NCBI RefSeq assembly: GCF_000010505.1
Contig: NC_010729.1
Location: forward strand, 2,177,501-2,241,500
Direction: 5' to 3'
Origin: Porphyromonas gingivalis ATCC 33277
Lineage (GTDB): Bacteria; Bacteroidota; Bacteroidia; Bacteroidales; Porphyromonadaceae
DNA length: 64,000 bases
Under the pieces are notes generated by a model. It had not been told where the DNA came from and made no database searches. It worked only from the letters and a program-made list of their open reading frames with translations. A program made the position numbers and the translations under genes. Below are positions 46,733 to 56,041 of the stretch, piece after piece; the first letter of the stretch is position 1; each line of letters starts with the position of its first letter.

Positions 46733-46755
46733 CCCAAACCGGATATCGGCAACGG

Positions 46756-47487
46756 CTAAAAGCGGTAACCTATGCCCACGAAGAAGTCACGATTATAAGC
46801 GTATTCGTTATTTCCCTTTTCTCTTAGAGCGGTCTTCGAAGAGGATTGCCTATTGTCATTCAGTCGGGGAATATCAGAACCTCCACCCGATACAATATCC
46901 ACAAATCCATGTTCACAGCCTATCTGTATATAATAACGCTTATAGTGGAATGCGGCTATTATGTTTGCCCCGATGTCCCAGCGGATATTTGTTGGGCCAC
47001 CAAGCGTTGGGCCAAAAAACTCTGTGCTGTAGTTGTTCGGCTTCCATCCTTCCAACTTCTGCCGATATGTACCATATATACCGTATGCAAGGAAAGGACC
47101 CGCTTCGATCGAAACCGCCATGTCATTCATCAGGTCGAACCGCATGCCGGCATTGATCGGCAGTTGCAGATAGTGCAAGCGAGTGGAAACCATCGTAATA
47201 TAGGTACCAGGAACCATTTCGGGTATATCCCATTCGGTTTTGGAGCCCTTCATCGTATAGTTCAGACCCGGAGCCAAGTAGAATCCTCTTGATCCGATCA
47301 TGAATTCGGCAGCGGCACCGACCCGCAGGCCGACATTCATTTTGGTGTCCCACACATATCCGCCTCTTTTCATGCTCTGATTGCTGCCTACGAAGTTGGC
47401 ATCTACGCGAAGTGCCGGGCGGCTTTGTCCGATGGACATAGTGACCGAAGCAAGTAGCACAAGGGCTACAGTAAAAATCCTTTTCAT
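46756..47487 (-). CDS. Outer-membrane beta-barrel protein (PorT-like fold)
   Basis: A 243-residue protein with a signal peptide (residues 1-20, VALVLLASVTMSIG). The mature part alternates short strands and turns (RPALRVDANFVG, MNVGLRVGAAAEFMIGSRGFYLAPGLNYTMKG, LHYLQLPINAGMRFDL, ISIEAGPFLAYGIYG) and ends with aromatic FFVGIGYRF, the terminal phenylalanine typical of barrels inserted by BamA. This is an 8-10 stranded barrel of the outer-membrane beta-barrel family abundant in Bacteroidetes. Cargo or role unknown. It is transcribed alone. Confidence 0.85.
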   Translation of the reverse strand: MKRIFTVALVLLASVTMSIGQSRPALRVDANFVGSNQSMKRGGYVWDTKMNVGLRVGAAAEFMIGSRGFYLAPGLNYTMKGSKTEWDIPEMVPGTYITMVSTRLHYLQLPINAGMRFDLMNDMAVSIEAGPFLAYGIYGTYRQKLEGWKPNNYSTEFFGPTLGGPTNIRWDIGANIIAAFHYKRYYIQIGCEHGFVDIVSGGGSDIPRLNDNRQSSSKTALREKGNNEYAYNRDFFVGIGYRF

Positions 47488-47614
47488 TTCTATTCGTTTG
47501 TTTGTCGTTTTAGAAGGTCGATACTCCCCTAAAATTTTCCATATATGTACTGTTCAGGGAAGCCGAATCAGATACTTGCACAAAAATTACGAAAGGGGTA
47601 CTTTGTTTCGTATC

Positions 47615-49132
47615 TTAATTTCCTTGCATCAACTTCTCTATCTCTTCGTAAAGTGCTTTCTCTGAAGAAGGGCGGGGCAGATTGGCGTGAACAAGTTTCC
47701 CCTTATTGTCAAATAGAAGATAACGAGGAATTAACATTCGGAAATCAGGTATTTTCAGCAATTCTTTTTCAGCCTTTGATGTAATGTAATAGTGGTATCC
47801 GGTCAAATCAAATGCGGAAAGATTGTTTCTCCAGTTGTCAGAGTTTTCCGGTTCATCAACGGAGCAATAGAGCATGGCAATTCCTTTTTCTTCCAAGAAG
47901 GCATGTAGTTGTTTGTTATACCCAAATTCTTTTTTACATGGTGAGCACCACGTGGCCCAAACATCCACTAAGACCCATTTGTCGGGGAAAAACCTCTTGA
48001 TGACTTCCGGCAAGTTTTCTCCCACCTCTTTTCCCACCTCTTCCAGTTTGTCAAATTTATGGTCATAGAAAAATAATCCACGAGAATAATTTTTCCCACT
48101 TGGGTCGTTTAAGTCGATAAAAGAACGGAGCAGCTCCAAGTACCGGGAACTGCCAACAACTTTTCCCAATAACGCAACCTTTTCAACATATTGTGGAGTC
48201 GTTATAGCCCCTACGACAAAGTGAAGAAGTTGAATTTTGCTTATAAAAAGTCTTATTTGGACGTCATCGGGCAAATAGCAATACTCATGGAAAAATTCTT
48301 TGCTACCATCCCATAGTCCGATGTCAATCCTTTTTCCTCCGGCCAGATTTTTGTGCCCTCTCAAAGTCGCAGTTCCTGCATTGCGCAAACTCATTTCGCT
48401 TCCTTTATACATTTCCGCCAACGGACTATAGCGTTCGAGATAATAGAAATATAATTCTTTTGCTTTCTGCCTTAGCCTATTTGCTTCTTCTATATTACGA
48501 ACTGCCAAACCTGCTGCATACAAAACCATTTGTTGCATTTCAGCTTTTACTGCACTCAAAAAAGCATCGCTAATATCCCCTTGCTTTTCCATAGAGAGAA
48601 AAGATTCCAACTCCATATCAAGCATGGAGTCAACCTGATCTATGAGTTCGGCCTTGCCTTTACCTGTCCTTAAAATTGTAAGATATTCATTGAGCCATCT
48701 GTATCCGGCAAAAAGAGTGCTATCCAATAAATAGAGATTTCCTGAGGCATTGTCTCCGGTGGCGCCAAAAGACCATTTGCCGGAACTGTTATCTGCAGTC
48801 AGGATGAGATGATCGCCGGGACAGAGAATAATCTTGCTTTTGGGGAAGAGTTGATTACCGGCAAATTGAATGCAGACACTCCGCTTGAGAGGGATACTGA
48901 TCGTTACTTCTCCATTCTCGAAAAAAATGGGTGTTACCAGTCCGGCCAGATCGGAATCAGCAGAGCATGGGATATTTGTCCATAAAACCCCGCTGCCTCC
49001 ATTCTGGGGATTTCGTAAAGTCAGCTTCGTTATGGGATCGACCTCTTTGTCTATTTGTGGTTTTGCTAATCCTTTTATTGTCGCCATAAAAAACACAGCA
49101 ACAAGTGTCAAAAAAAGAGATGGCTTCATCAT
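47615..49132 (-). CDS. TlpA-like thioredoxin family lipo/periplasmic protein
   Basis: A 505-residue protein with a signal peptide (residues 1-23, SLFLTLVAVFFMATIKGLA). The N-terminal 350 residues are beta strands then helices, as in Bacteroidetes DUF4369/TlpA-type proteins. The C-terminal thioredoxin domain shows WVLVDVWATWCSPCKKEFG near 395-412 with the redox pair CSPC, plus a cis-proline loop IPRYLLFDNKGKLV near 470. It probably reduces or rearranges disulfides in the periplasm. It stands alone; the promoter is not clear. Similar proteins are often paired with gingipain-like secreted enzymes, but no such partner is next to it. Confidence 0.85.
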   Translation of the reverse strand: MMKPSLFLTLVAVFFMATIKGLAKPQIDKEVDPITKLTLRNPQNGGSGVLWTNIPCSADSDLAGLVTPIFFENGEVTISIPLKRSVCIQFAGNQLFPKSKIILCPGDHLILTADNSSGKWSFGATGDNASGNLYLLDSTLFAGYRWLNEYLTILRTGKGKAELIDQVDSMLDMELESFLSMEKQGDISDAFLSAVKAEMQQMVLYAAGLAVRNIEEANRLRQKAKELYFYYLERYSPLAEMYKGSEMSLRNAGTATLRGHKNLAGGKRIDIGLWDGSKEFFHEYCYLPDDVQIRLFISKIQLLHFVVGAITTPQYVEKVALLGKVVGSSRYLELLRSFIDLNDPSGKNYSRGLFFYDHKFDKLEEVGKEVGENLPEVIKRFFPDKWVLVDVWATWCSPCKKEFGYNKQLHAFLEEKGIAMLYCSVDEPENSDNWRNNLSAFDLTGYHYYITSKAEKELLKIPDFRMLIPRYLLFDNKGKLVHANLPRPSSEKALYEEIEKLMQGN

Positions 49133-49298
49133 AATACAAAGTATTTGTGTTCTTTTTTGAAAGAAAAATGGGATGCCTATTTCTAATCAAAAGTACAGAA
49201 ATTCCGACCGGATATAATCCAATTATTACCCACAAAGTAAAGATCGGACAGCATTCGGGCTTTACATTTTCTGTAAGCAGTACTTCGGAGAGTAGTTC

Positions 49299-49455
49299 TC
49301 GATCGGTCGGGACAGGTTCTGCCGATTGCTCCGAGCCAACGACCTGATGCTCCGCAAGCGGCGGACAACCAATACCTGACACGAGGCCTACCGATATGAA
49401 GACCTGCTCAATACAGAGCCTGGACCTGTACTCGGAAGTCCGAGAAAGTACACAT
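49299..49455 (+). pseudogene. Fragment of an IS3-family OrfB transposase
   Basis: One frame reads SIGRDRFCRLLRANDLMLRK followed by RRTTNT, a stop codon, then HEAYRYEDLLN. This resembles the GRDRLxxLLR...RTTNSxHxxxxYPNLI region of IS3-type OrfB. It has an in-frame stop, no start and no catalytic part, so it is a dead remnant about 150 bp long. Confidence 0.55.
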
Positions 49456-49512
49456 CACGACTCCCTCCCTCTGCGAGGGTTTAGGCTCCAAAAATTGCCG
49501 GCTTTACAGCCA

Positions 49513-49640
49513 TGAAAATGTGGCGTGCAATTTTTTACGTTTTGGTTCGGGAGGTAAAAAATTTACGCGCCAAAACGAAAAAATTCTCGCGCGTGTTTTC
49601 CCGAAAACACGAACCGCAATCGGGCCGATTCCGGCGCGAT
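49513..49640 (-). repeat. Dispersed hairpin repeat, copy 4 of 5 (inverted)
   Basis: Read on the minus strand it begins CGCGCCGGAATCGGCCCG, continues GGTTCGTGTTTTCGGGAAAA and CGCGCGAGAATTTTTTCG, and ends GCACGCCACATTTTC. It is in the opposite orientation to the other four copies. Confidence 0.75.
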
Positions 49641-49733
49641 TTTTCATTTAGTCATTTGAGGTAGGAGGATGTTTTGCGCCCATCGGTGACTGTCTTTGGA
49701 TAAGAACGAGGCGACTAAGTGTGTGCAAAAAAT

Positions 49734-49741
49734 TACCTTTG
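49734..49741 (+). promoter_or_regulatory. -7 box of the Nif3-like gene
   Basis: TACCTTTG, 41 nt before the ATG at 49783. Its position makes the in-frame start at 49696 unlikely. Confidence 0.6.
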
Positions 49742-49782
49742 GACAAAGAAATCAAACAGAGCCTCTTGGCTCGCACTCGAAG

Positions 49783-50877
49783 ATGATCATTCAGGATATT
49801 ATAGAAGCTATCGAGGCAGTCTGCCCGAGGGCTTATCAAGAGAGCTATGACAATAGTGGCGTGCAGGTGGGCGACACCAAGCGGGAGGCAACGGGTGCCC
49901 TCCTCTGTGTGGATGTTACCGAAGCGGTATTGGAGGAGGCCATTCGGCTGGGATGCAATCTCGTCATTGCCCACCATCCGATTCTCTTCAAACCGCTCAA
50001 GCGATTGACCGGCAGCTCCTATGTGGAGCGATGCGTGGAGCTGGCCGTACGGCACGGACTGGTGCTATATGCGGCTCATACCAATGCGGACAACGCTCCG
50101 CAGGGACTGAATGCGCTGCTCGCCGAACGCTTCGGCTTGCTGAATACGCGACCGCTGGAGCCGCTGCAAGGCAAGCTCTTGGAGCTGGTCACCTTCGTCC
50201 CCACGGAGTATGCCGATGCCCTGAGGCAGGCTTTGTGGCAGGCCGGTGCAGGCCGCTTGGGGCATTACGATTGCTGTTCGTTCAGCCATGCCGGCACCGG
50301 AACTTTCAGAGCTGCCGAGGGTGCCAATCCCTTTGTAGGAGCGATAGGCGAATTGCACCATGAGGCGGAGGAGCGGATCAGCCTCGTACTGCCGGCGTAC
50401 AGGCAGGGTGCTGTGCTGCAGGCTTTGCACGCGGCTCATCCGTACGAGCTGCCGGCTGTCAGCCTGATCCCGCTGGCCAACGATCATCCCTCGGCCGGAG
50501 GCGGAATAGTGGGGGATCTGCCTTCGCCCATGAGCGAGCGGGAGATGCTGCTGCACATCAAGGAGGTATTCGGTCTGAAGGTCCTGTCCCATTCGGCTCG
50601 GAGGGAACGGCCGTTGAGGCGGATGGCTATATGCGGCGGTAGCGGTGCTTTCATGTGGCGGCGTGCAGCACAGGAGGGTGCAGACCTCTTCCTGACAGGG
50701 GAGGCGAAGTACAACGACTTCTTCGATGCAGGGGAGCATCTGCTGCTGGTTACGATCGGTCATTACGAGAGCGAAGAGGTGGCTAATGAGCTATTTATGC
50801 GCATAATATCGCAGAAATTCCCTACCTTTGCCACCCACAAATCATCGGTTGCAACCAATCCGGTAAACTATTTGTAG
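49783..50877 (+). CDS. Nif3-like dinuclear metal center protein
   Basis: A 364-residue member of the Nif3/YbgI/YqfO family (also labelled GTP cyclohydrolase I type 2). Metal ligands are visible in LVIAHHPILFKPLKRL (the HH motif near 63-67), the AAHTNADNAPQGLN block near 98-111 and the C-terminal VTIGHYESEEVA near 325. An inserted domain between residues 125 and 230, with the PHP-like HPYELPAVSLIPLAN, matches the long YqfO type. The start MIIQDIIEAIEAV at 49783 is preferred because the promoter covers part of the upstream extension. It is followed after 17 nt by the zinc-ribbon gene, a pairing common in Bacteroidetes. Biochemical role is unsettled. Confidence 0.92.
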   Translation: MIIQDIIEAIEAVCPRAYQESYDNSGVQVGDTKREATGALLCVDVTEAVLEEAIRLGCNLVIAHHPILFKPLKRLTGSSYVERCVELAVRHGLVLYAAHTNADNAPQGLNALLAERFGLLNTRPLEPLQGKLLELVTFVPTEYADALRQALWQAGAGRLGHYDCCSFSHAGTGTFRAAEGANPFVGAIGELHHEAEERISLVLPAYRQGAVLQALHAAHPYELPAVSLIPLANDHPSAGGGIVGDLPSPMSEREMLLHIKEVFGLKVLSHSARRERPLRRMAICGGSGAFMWRRAAQEGADLFLTGEAKYNDFFDAGEHLLLVTIGHYESEEVANELFMRIISQKFPTFATHKSSVATNPVNYL

Positions 50878-50894
50878 TTAGTTAATTGAGCATC

Positions 50895-51650
50895 ATGGCT
50901 AAAGAAAAGATCATCGTTGAGAACGAACAGAGCGTAGAGGAAAAATTGGCAGCACTGAGCAAGCTGCAAAATACCCTCTCTGAAATAGATAAGATCAAGA
51001 CTCTCCGTGGCGAACTGCCGCTGGAAGTACAGGATCTGGAAGACGAAATCGCCGGAATGCAGACTCGTTTGGAGAACTTCACAGCCGGATCCAAGCAGCT
51101 CAATCAGGCTGTAACCACCGAAAAGGAAAAGATCAGTACAGCCAAGACGCTGCTGGAGAAATATAAAAAACAGCTCGACGAGGTGCGCAACAATCGTGAG
51201 TTCGACAATCTCTCCAAAGAGATCGAATTTCAGGAGCTGGAAATCCAACTGTCTGAAAAGAAGATCAAGGAATACAACGCCGAAATTCAACAGCGCAAGA
51301 CCGATATAGCTGCTCTGAAAGAGGTGCTGGAAGAGCATAGCGAGGTGTTGGCCGAAAAACGCGGCGAACTGGATACCATCATTGCCGAGACTAAGCAAGA
51401 GGAAGAGAAACTGCGCGAAAAGGCGAAGAAGCTCGAAGCCAAGATCGAACCGCGCCTGCTGACGGCTTTCAAGCGCATCAGAAAGGCTGCGCACAACGGC
51501 TTGGCCGTGGTGCCCGTAGAGCGTGATGCCTGCGGCGGTTGCTTCAACAAGATTCCTCCTCAGAAGCAGCTGGACGTCAAGCTTCGGAAAAAAATCATCG
51601 TCTGCGAATACTGCGGACGAATCATGGTCGATCCCGAAATGGGAGCATAA
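50895..51650 (+). CDS. Coiled-coil protein with C-terminal C4-type zinc ribbon
   Basis: A 251-residue protein of the DUF164/zf-RING_7 family. Residues 1-180 form a long coiled coil rich in E and K, and the C-terminus has four cysteines in CGGCFNKIPPQKQ and CEYCGRIMVDPE, giving a zinc ribbon near 213-244. The family is conserved in bacteria and is often next to Nif3 genes, as here (17-nt gap). The start at ATG 50895 (MAKEKIIVENEQ) avoids a short non-conserved extension. Function is unknown, possibly nucleic-acid binding. Confidence 0.88.
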   Translation: MAKEKIIVENEQSVEEKLAALSKLQNTLSEIDKIKTLRGELPLEVQDLEDEIAGMQTRLENFTAGSKQLNQAVTTEKEKISTAKTLLEKYKKQLDEVRNNREFDNLSKEIEFQELEIQLSEKKIKEYNAEIQQRKTDIAALKEVLEEHSEVLAEKRGELDTIIAETKQEEEKLREKAKKLEAKIEPRLLTAFKRIRKAAHNGLAVVPVERDACGGCFNKIPPQKQLDVKLRKKIIVCEYCGRIMVDPEMGA

Positions 51651-51913
51651 AGCTCTCCAAGAGTAAGAGGCCGGTGTAGGCGGTTTTCGCTGCCGGCCGA
51701 TGCTTCGGGTTCACAGGTGCGGAAGTTTTCCGAGATAAGGTTCGGCTCTCTTCGGAGATGCCGGCAGGACTGATGAGAGAGGACGAGAGTTCTCTCTTTG
51801 TTTTATGGTAGCATTCGGCTTATTCGGATAAAGAGCCTCTTCATTTCCAAGAGAATTTTTCCATCGGCAGGATGGCCGGGCCGATATTTTCCCCCTGATA
51901 TATTCACAACAAG

Positions 51914-53278
51914 ATGAAGATTTCCCTGACAAACCGTGTCCGAACGACGATCAGAGAGAGGAAGCTCTTCCGAGAAGGAAACCGCCTCGTACTGGTCGCT
52001 CTCAGCGGAGGTGCCGACTCGGTGGCTCTGCTCTGCGTATTGCGCGAATTGGGGTATGAGACGGTGGCGGCACACTGCAATTTCCACCTCCGAGGGGTAG
52101 AGAGCGATGAGGATGCAGCTTTCGTGGAGGGCCTATGCCGTGATCTGGATGTTCCGCTCCATCGGATCGACTTCGACACGGTTCGTTATGCTCGCGAACG
52201 GTCGATTTCGATCGAGATGGCTGCTCGAGAACTGCGTTACGAATGGTTCGGACTGTTGCGGAAAGAACTGGCTATCGAATACGTGGCGGTGGCACACCAT
52301 GCCGACGACAATGCCGAAACCATGGTGCTGAACCTCTGTCGGGGAACGGGAATCAGCGGCCTGTGCGGGATGCCCTATAAGCGGAACGATGGTATCGTGC
52401 GCCCCCTGCTGGATGCCACACGGGATGAGATAGAGGCTTATCTGCTCGACCAAAAAATCACCTATCGTACGGACTCTTCCAATGAGGATACGCGCTTCCG
52501 GCGCAATCTGGTCAGACACCGGATCATGCCGCTATTAAAGGAGTTGAATCCGTCGCTTCAGGAGGCGTTGCTACGCACTCGGGAGAATCTGGAGGGCGTT
52601 GCAGCTTTTTTCTCGAAGGCAACGGAGGATTTTCACAATACATTGAGAGCAACCGCTTCGATAAGCATTCGGGAGGTCAAAGAAACACCTGCTCCGTTTA
52701 CGCTGCTGTACGATCTGCTGCATCCGTACGGGTTCAACAGGGATCAGATACGGGAGGTGGTCACGTCTTTGGACAATCCTCCCGGAGCTTCTTTTTTCTC
52801 TTCTTCGCATCGTCTCTTACGTGAGAGGGATCGGCTTACGGTACTTCCCTTATCGCCAAAGATGGAGGTGCCGGAACTGTTCGGCCTTAAAATCGGAGAT
52901 TCTTTCCTCGATCTGCCGGATGGAAAGCAACTGAGTTGGCAGCGCGGTACCCCTGCCGATTTGGACTTGGAGGGTCTGCGGCTTCCGAATACCAAGCTAT
53001 TGTTGCCTTTGGCATTTGTAGAATCTTTACAGGAGGAGCTTGGGGTTCGCCGTCCGCAACGAGGGGATCATATTCATCCTTACGGGATGAAAGGCTGCAA
53101 GACGGTGAGCCGTTTCTTTATCGATCGTCACGTGCCACGACGCCGGAGGGAAGAGGCTTGGCTCCTTTGCCAAGGAACAGAAGTGGTATGGATCATGGGC
53201 TATGCGGCTGATCGGCGATTCGCCATCGATGAGCTGTCGGATACGGAAGAATATCTGCTCTTCTCTTTCGAGCTATAG
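51914..53278 (+). CDS. tilS: tRNA(Ile)-lysidine synthetase
   Basis: A 454-residue TilS that modifies C34 of tRNA-Ile(CAU) to lysidine using ATP and lysine. The PP-loop motif ALSGGADSVALLCVL lies near 31-45, followed by AVAHHADDNAETMVLNLCRGTGISG near 128-152 and a tail-domain region ending in EYLLFSFEL. The C-terminal TilS substrate-binding domain is present (KTVSRFFIDRHVPRRRREEAWLL near 395). It ends in the palindromic CTATAG, six bases of which are shared with the convergent helicase gene. Confidence 0.95.
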   Translation: MKISLTNRVRTTIRERKLFREGNRLVLVALSGGADSVALLCVLRELGYETVAAHCNFHLRGVESDEDAAFVEGLCRDLDVPLHRIDFDTVRYARERSISIEMAARELRYEWFGLLRKELAIEYVAVAHHADDNAETMVLNLCRGTGISGLCGMPYKRNDGIVRPLLDATRDEIEAYLLDQKITYRTDSSNEDTRFRRNLVRHRIMPLLKELNPSLQEALLRTRENLEGVAAFFSKATEDFHNTLRATASISIREVKETPAPFTLLYDLLHPYGFNRDQIREVVTSLDNPPGASFFSSSHRLLRERDRLTVLPLSPKMEVPELFGLKIGDSFLDLPDGKQLSWQRGTPADLDLEGLRLPNTKLLLPLAFVESLQEELGVRRPQRGDHIHPYGMKGCKTVSRFFIDRHVPRRRREEAWLLCQGTEVVWIMGYAADRRFAIDELSDTEEYLLFSFEL

Positions 53279-55558
53279 AGCTTGCTCGATGGCTTTTTCT
53301 CTTGCCCGGGAGCCTTTCTCCTTCGCATCCATCAGGATAAAATAAGCACGGTAAAGGCGGAGTAGGGTATAGGAATACTGTCCATTGAGACGTTCATACA
53401 AGGATTTGAGCTCGAATATGCGAGAGGGATTGGTGAAATAGGGGTGTAATTCGGAAACGATACCTGCATCTATATAGGCATCGGGAGCCAATCGTCCTTT
53501 CTCTATCAAAAGGGCAAGGTGCCCTTCGATGGTACTCGGACTGAGTTTCCGCTCGGTAGCGACCTCTTCTATGCTCATACCTGCCAGTAGCAATTCGAGC
53601 GTTGTCTCGTGGGTAGTCTTTTTCTTTTCCTTGGCTTTTTTCTCTTTACTCTTTCGATTGCCGGCGGCTGTTGGCAGGGCTTCGTCCTTGGGTGAAACGC
53701 TGCGTACCCATTCGGCTATCAGCTCTTCCGTCCGAAGTTCCTGTCTGCTAAGGCTTTGGCCGGCAGAGAGAGCACCGAAAACGGCTCGTAAGCGAAGCAG
53801 GCGGTACACGGCGGTATGAAGATTGTCCTGTAGCTCGAGCAGTTCTTTCGCAAACTGTTTGGCTTTTTTCAGCATTCCGACTTCTTGGATCGTGGAGGAA
53901 AGTTCGCCTGCTATGGCAGAAAGTTGTGGCAGGAAATAGTCCACGGCTTTGTCAATTCGCTCTTTGACGGCACCGAATCCAAGCGGAGACTGCCCCCAAA
54001 GGCCGGCAAGTTGCCGGCGAAAACGTCCGGCTACTTCCGCCATCGCATCTATCTTGGCCGATTGTTCGGCTGCTCTATCGCTATAATGGCTTTTGCTGCT
54101 CAGCTCGCTCTCCTCCCGATAGCTGAGACTGTGTTTGTGCCATATATTCATCAAGCTCTGCCAGTCGAAAGCCTCGTCGGATTGCTGCTTCCAATAGATA
54201 AGACTGTTTTCCTGCAAAGAAGTCCGGAGTTCTTTTTCGTCGGGCTTCGTCTGTGCATATTCGACCAGTTCTTGGGGAGTTTCCAACCCACGCAGATCGG
54301 GAGGGGAGAGCAGTATCATCCCTTCAGGGCCCGTCATACGTGACAGGGCTACGTAGGCCTGACCGGGAACGAAGACACCTTCCAGATCTATGGCGGCGTG
54401 TTCGAAAGTCAGTCCTTGGCTCTTGTGCACGGTGATAGCCCAAGCGGCTCGAAGCGGAAAAAGGCGGAAGCTGCCGATTACTTCCTGTTCGGGGGCATTG
54501 GTCTCGGGGTTCACGGAGTAGCGGACGTTGGTCCACTCGTGTGGCTCTACCTCTATAAGCTCTCCGCCGTCAGTCCGAACGACTACCGAGGAAGGAGAAA
54601 GGGAGTGGACTACGGCTATTTTCCCGTTGTAGTAGCGTCTAAGTTGGCGAGTATCATTGCGAACGAACATCACTCTGGCACCTTCTTTCAACGTCATCGT
54701 CGGCTCCAAAGGATATAGATGTTCCGGAAAATCGCCTTTGATGATCGCTTGGTAGGAATGGGGCAGTGCAGGTAAGGCTTCCAAAGCGCGTCGATTGATC
54801 TGATCGGCTTTGTGATTATGCGTTGTCAGCGTAATATAGCCTTCGTGACAGGTGCTGTCGAAAGTCGGATTCACATGATCCTTCAGGTAGGTCAAGTCGT
54901 CTGCCGGCAGACGATTGTGGCGCAGGTTGTTCAGCAAGGACGTAAAGCGTACATCTGTCTGCCGGTATATGGTTTCCAGTTCGAGGAATACCGGCGGATG
55001 CTGACGAATCACCATGGAATGAAAAAAGAAAACGCCTTGATAGATTGCTGACATTAGCTCCCATTCATGCGGTTTGACTACCGGCGGAAGCTGCATAAGA
55101 TCACCGATAAACAGGACTTGTACTCCACCGAAAGATCGGGGATTGCTCCGCACGCGACGAAGAACAAAATCGATCAGATCCAGCGTGTCGGCACGGAGCA
55201 TGCTGACTTCGTCGATGATGAGCAACTCCATGTTTCGAAGCAATTTGCGCTTCGAAGCATGCATACGTGTCTGTTTCCAAAAAGATGTTGGCGTAAGGAA
55301 GTTTACGCCCGTTGCACTTTCGAGAGATACCTCGTACGGAATGAATGTTCCCGGTGGAAGCTGTAAAAGCGAATGCAGCGTCACCCCACCGGCATTCAAC
55401 GCTGCTATTCCGGTGGGAGCGGCTACTATGCAGTTTTTGAATGTGTGTTGGACTATATGGCGCAGCAGGGTCGTTTTGCCTGTGCCCGCGTTACCGGTAA
55501 GGAAAAGGTTACAGTTCGTGCGGTTGATAAAGTCCAGCACATATTCTTTTGTGTTCAT
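53273..55558 (-). CDS. Pif1-like DNA helicase with C-terminal winged helix-turn-helix
   Basis: A 761-residue AAA/SF1 helicase. Walker A is GNAGTGKTTLL near 22-32, Walker B LLIIDEVSML near 111-120, motif III IGDLMQLPPV near 148, and the UvrD-like C-terminal box WAITVHKSQGLTFEHAAIDLEG with VALSRMTG near 370-410. The last third holds basic segments (SKEKKAKEKKKT) and an HTH domain MSIEEVATERKLSPSTIEGHL near 672-692, as in the RQC/HTH_40 type. It likely acts on DNA structures in replication or repair. The frame shares CTATAG with the tilS stop and is convergent with it. Confidence 0.88.
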   Translation of the reverse strand: MNTKEYVLDFINRTNCNLFLTGNAGTGKTTLLRHIVQHTFKNCIVAAPTGIAALNAGGVTLHSLLQLPPGTFIPYEVSLESATGVNFLTPTSFWKQTRMHASKRKLLRNMELLIIDEVSMLRADTLDLIDFVLRRVRSNPRSFGGVQVLFIGDLMQLPPVVKPHEWELMSAIYQGVFFFHSMVIRQHPPVFLELETIYRQTDVRFTSLLNNLRHNRLPADDLTYLKDHVNPTFDSTCHEGYITLTTHNHKADQINRRALEALPALPHSYQAIIKGDFPEHLYPLEPTMTLKEGARVMFVRNDTRQLRRYYNGKIAVVHSLSPSSVVVRTDGGELIEVEPHEWTNVRYSVNPETNAPEQEVIGSFRLFPLRAAWAITVHKSQGLTFEHAAIDLEGVFVPGQAYVALSRMTGPEGMILLSPPDLRGLETPQELVEYAQTKPDEKELRTSLQENSLIYWKQQSDEAFDWQSLMNIWHKHSLSYREESELSSKSHYSDRAAEQSAKIDAMAEVAGRFRRQLAGLWGQSPLGFGAVKERIDKAVDYFLPQLSAIAGELSSTIQEVGMLKKAKQFAKELLELQDNLHTAVYRLLRLRAVFGALSAGQSLSRQELRTEELIAEWVRSVSPKDEALPTAAGNRKSKEKKAKEKKKTTHETTLELLLAGMSIEEVATERKLSPSTIEGHLALLIEKGRLAPDAYIDAGIVSELHPYFTNPSRIFELKSLYERLNGQYSYTLLRLYRAYFILMDAKEKGSRAREKAIEQAL

Positions 55559-55648
55559 GGAGAATTGTTTCAGGCAGACAACAATTATATCGCTTTGTCA
55601 GCCGCTGACATAAAATGTTCCTTACCCGAAAAGACAGAATAGGGGAAA

Positions 55649-56029
55649 TTATCGACGCCTGCGGAAACGGCGAACGATGCTACGCTTAACAAAGCCAAGC
55701 AAGGCACTGATCAGCAAAGGACGGCCGAAGTCGGTAAGCTGCTCGATCAGATGGAGAGTCGGCCGGCCTGTCGGAGTCATTAGCTTGGATGAAGAGATCT
55801 GCTTCTTGCCGATGAGGAAGCGAAGTATCTTATTGCCAAGGCTGCCAGGATAGATCAGATGGGTCTCAACTTCTTCGAAAATCATGTCGCCATAATTGTT
55901 GCGTACATGATCCAAACAGCGAAAGATGTCCTTCTGGTATCGTTCTGCTTCCTTATCGCATGCGTCTCGACGACGCTTCAGTTCGTAATATGCTCGCATA
56001 TCTATTTCTATTATCGGTTTGCGCGACAA
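55649..56029 (-). CDS. Small basic protein of unknown function in an envelope operon
   Basis: A 126-residue protein with a helical N-terminus (EIDMRAYYELKRRRDACDKE) and a short hydrophobic patch RPLLISALLGFVKRS near 102-116 followed by arginine-rich RRFRRRR. It lies 12 nt after the holin-like gene and after YtxH in the same direction. The family is not recognised; the operon suggests a membrane-associated stress role. Confidence 0.6.
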   Translation of the reverse strand: MSRKPIIEIDMRAYYELKRRRDACDKEAERYQKDIFRCLDHVRNNYGDMIFEEVETHLIYPGSLGNKILRFLIGKKQISSSKLMTPTGRPTLHLIEQLTDFGRPLLISALLGFVKRSIVRRFRRRR

Positions 56030-56041
56030 TCTTTTTGAGAT

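Larger units (their letters stand above)
46396..46755. other. Intergenic region between the HU-like gene and the beta-barrel gene
   Basis: Contains the HU-like gene promoter (46500-46507), about 170 nt with nothing recognisable, and the terminator of the beta-barrel gene (46699-46732). Confidence 0.5.
49133..49782. other. Divergent intergenic region with an IS3 remnant and a hairpin repeat
   Basis: Contains the decayed IS3-type transposase fragment (49299-49455), hairpin repeat copy 4 (49513-49640) and the promoter of the Nif3-like gene (49734-49741). Nothing else is supported. Confidence 0.5.
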
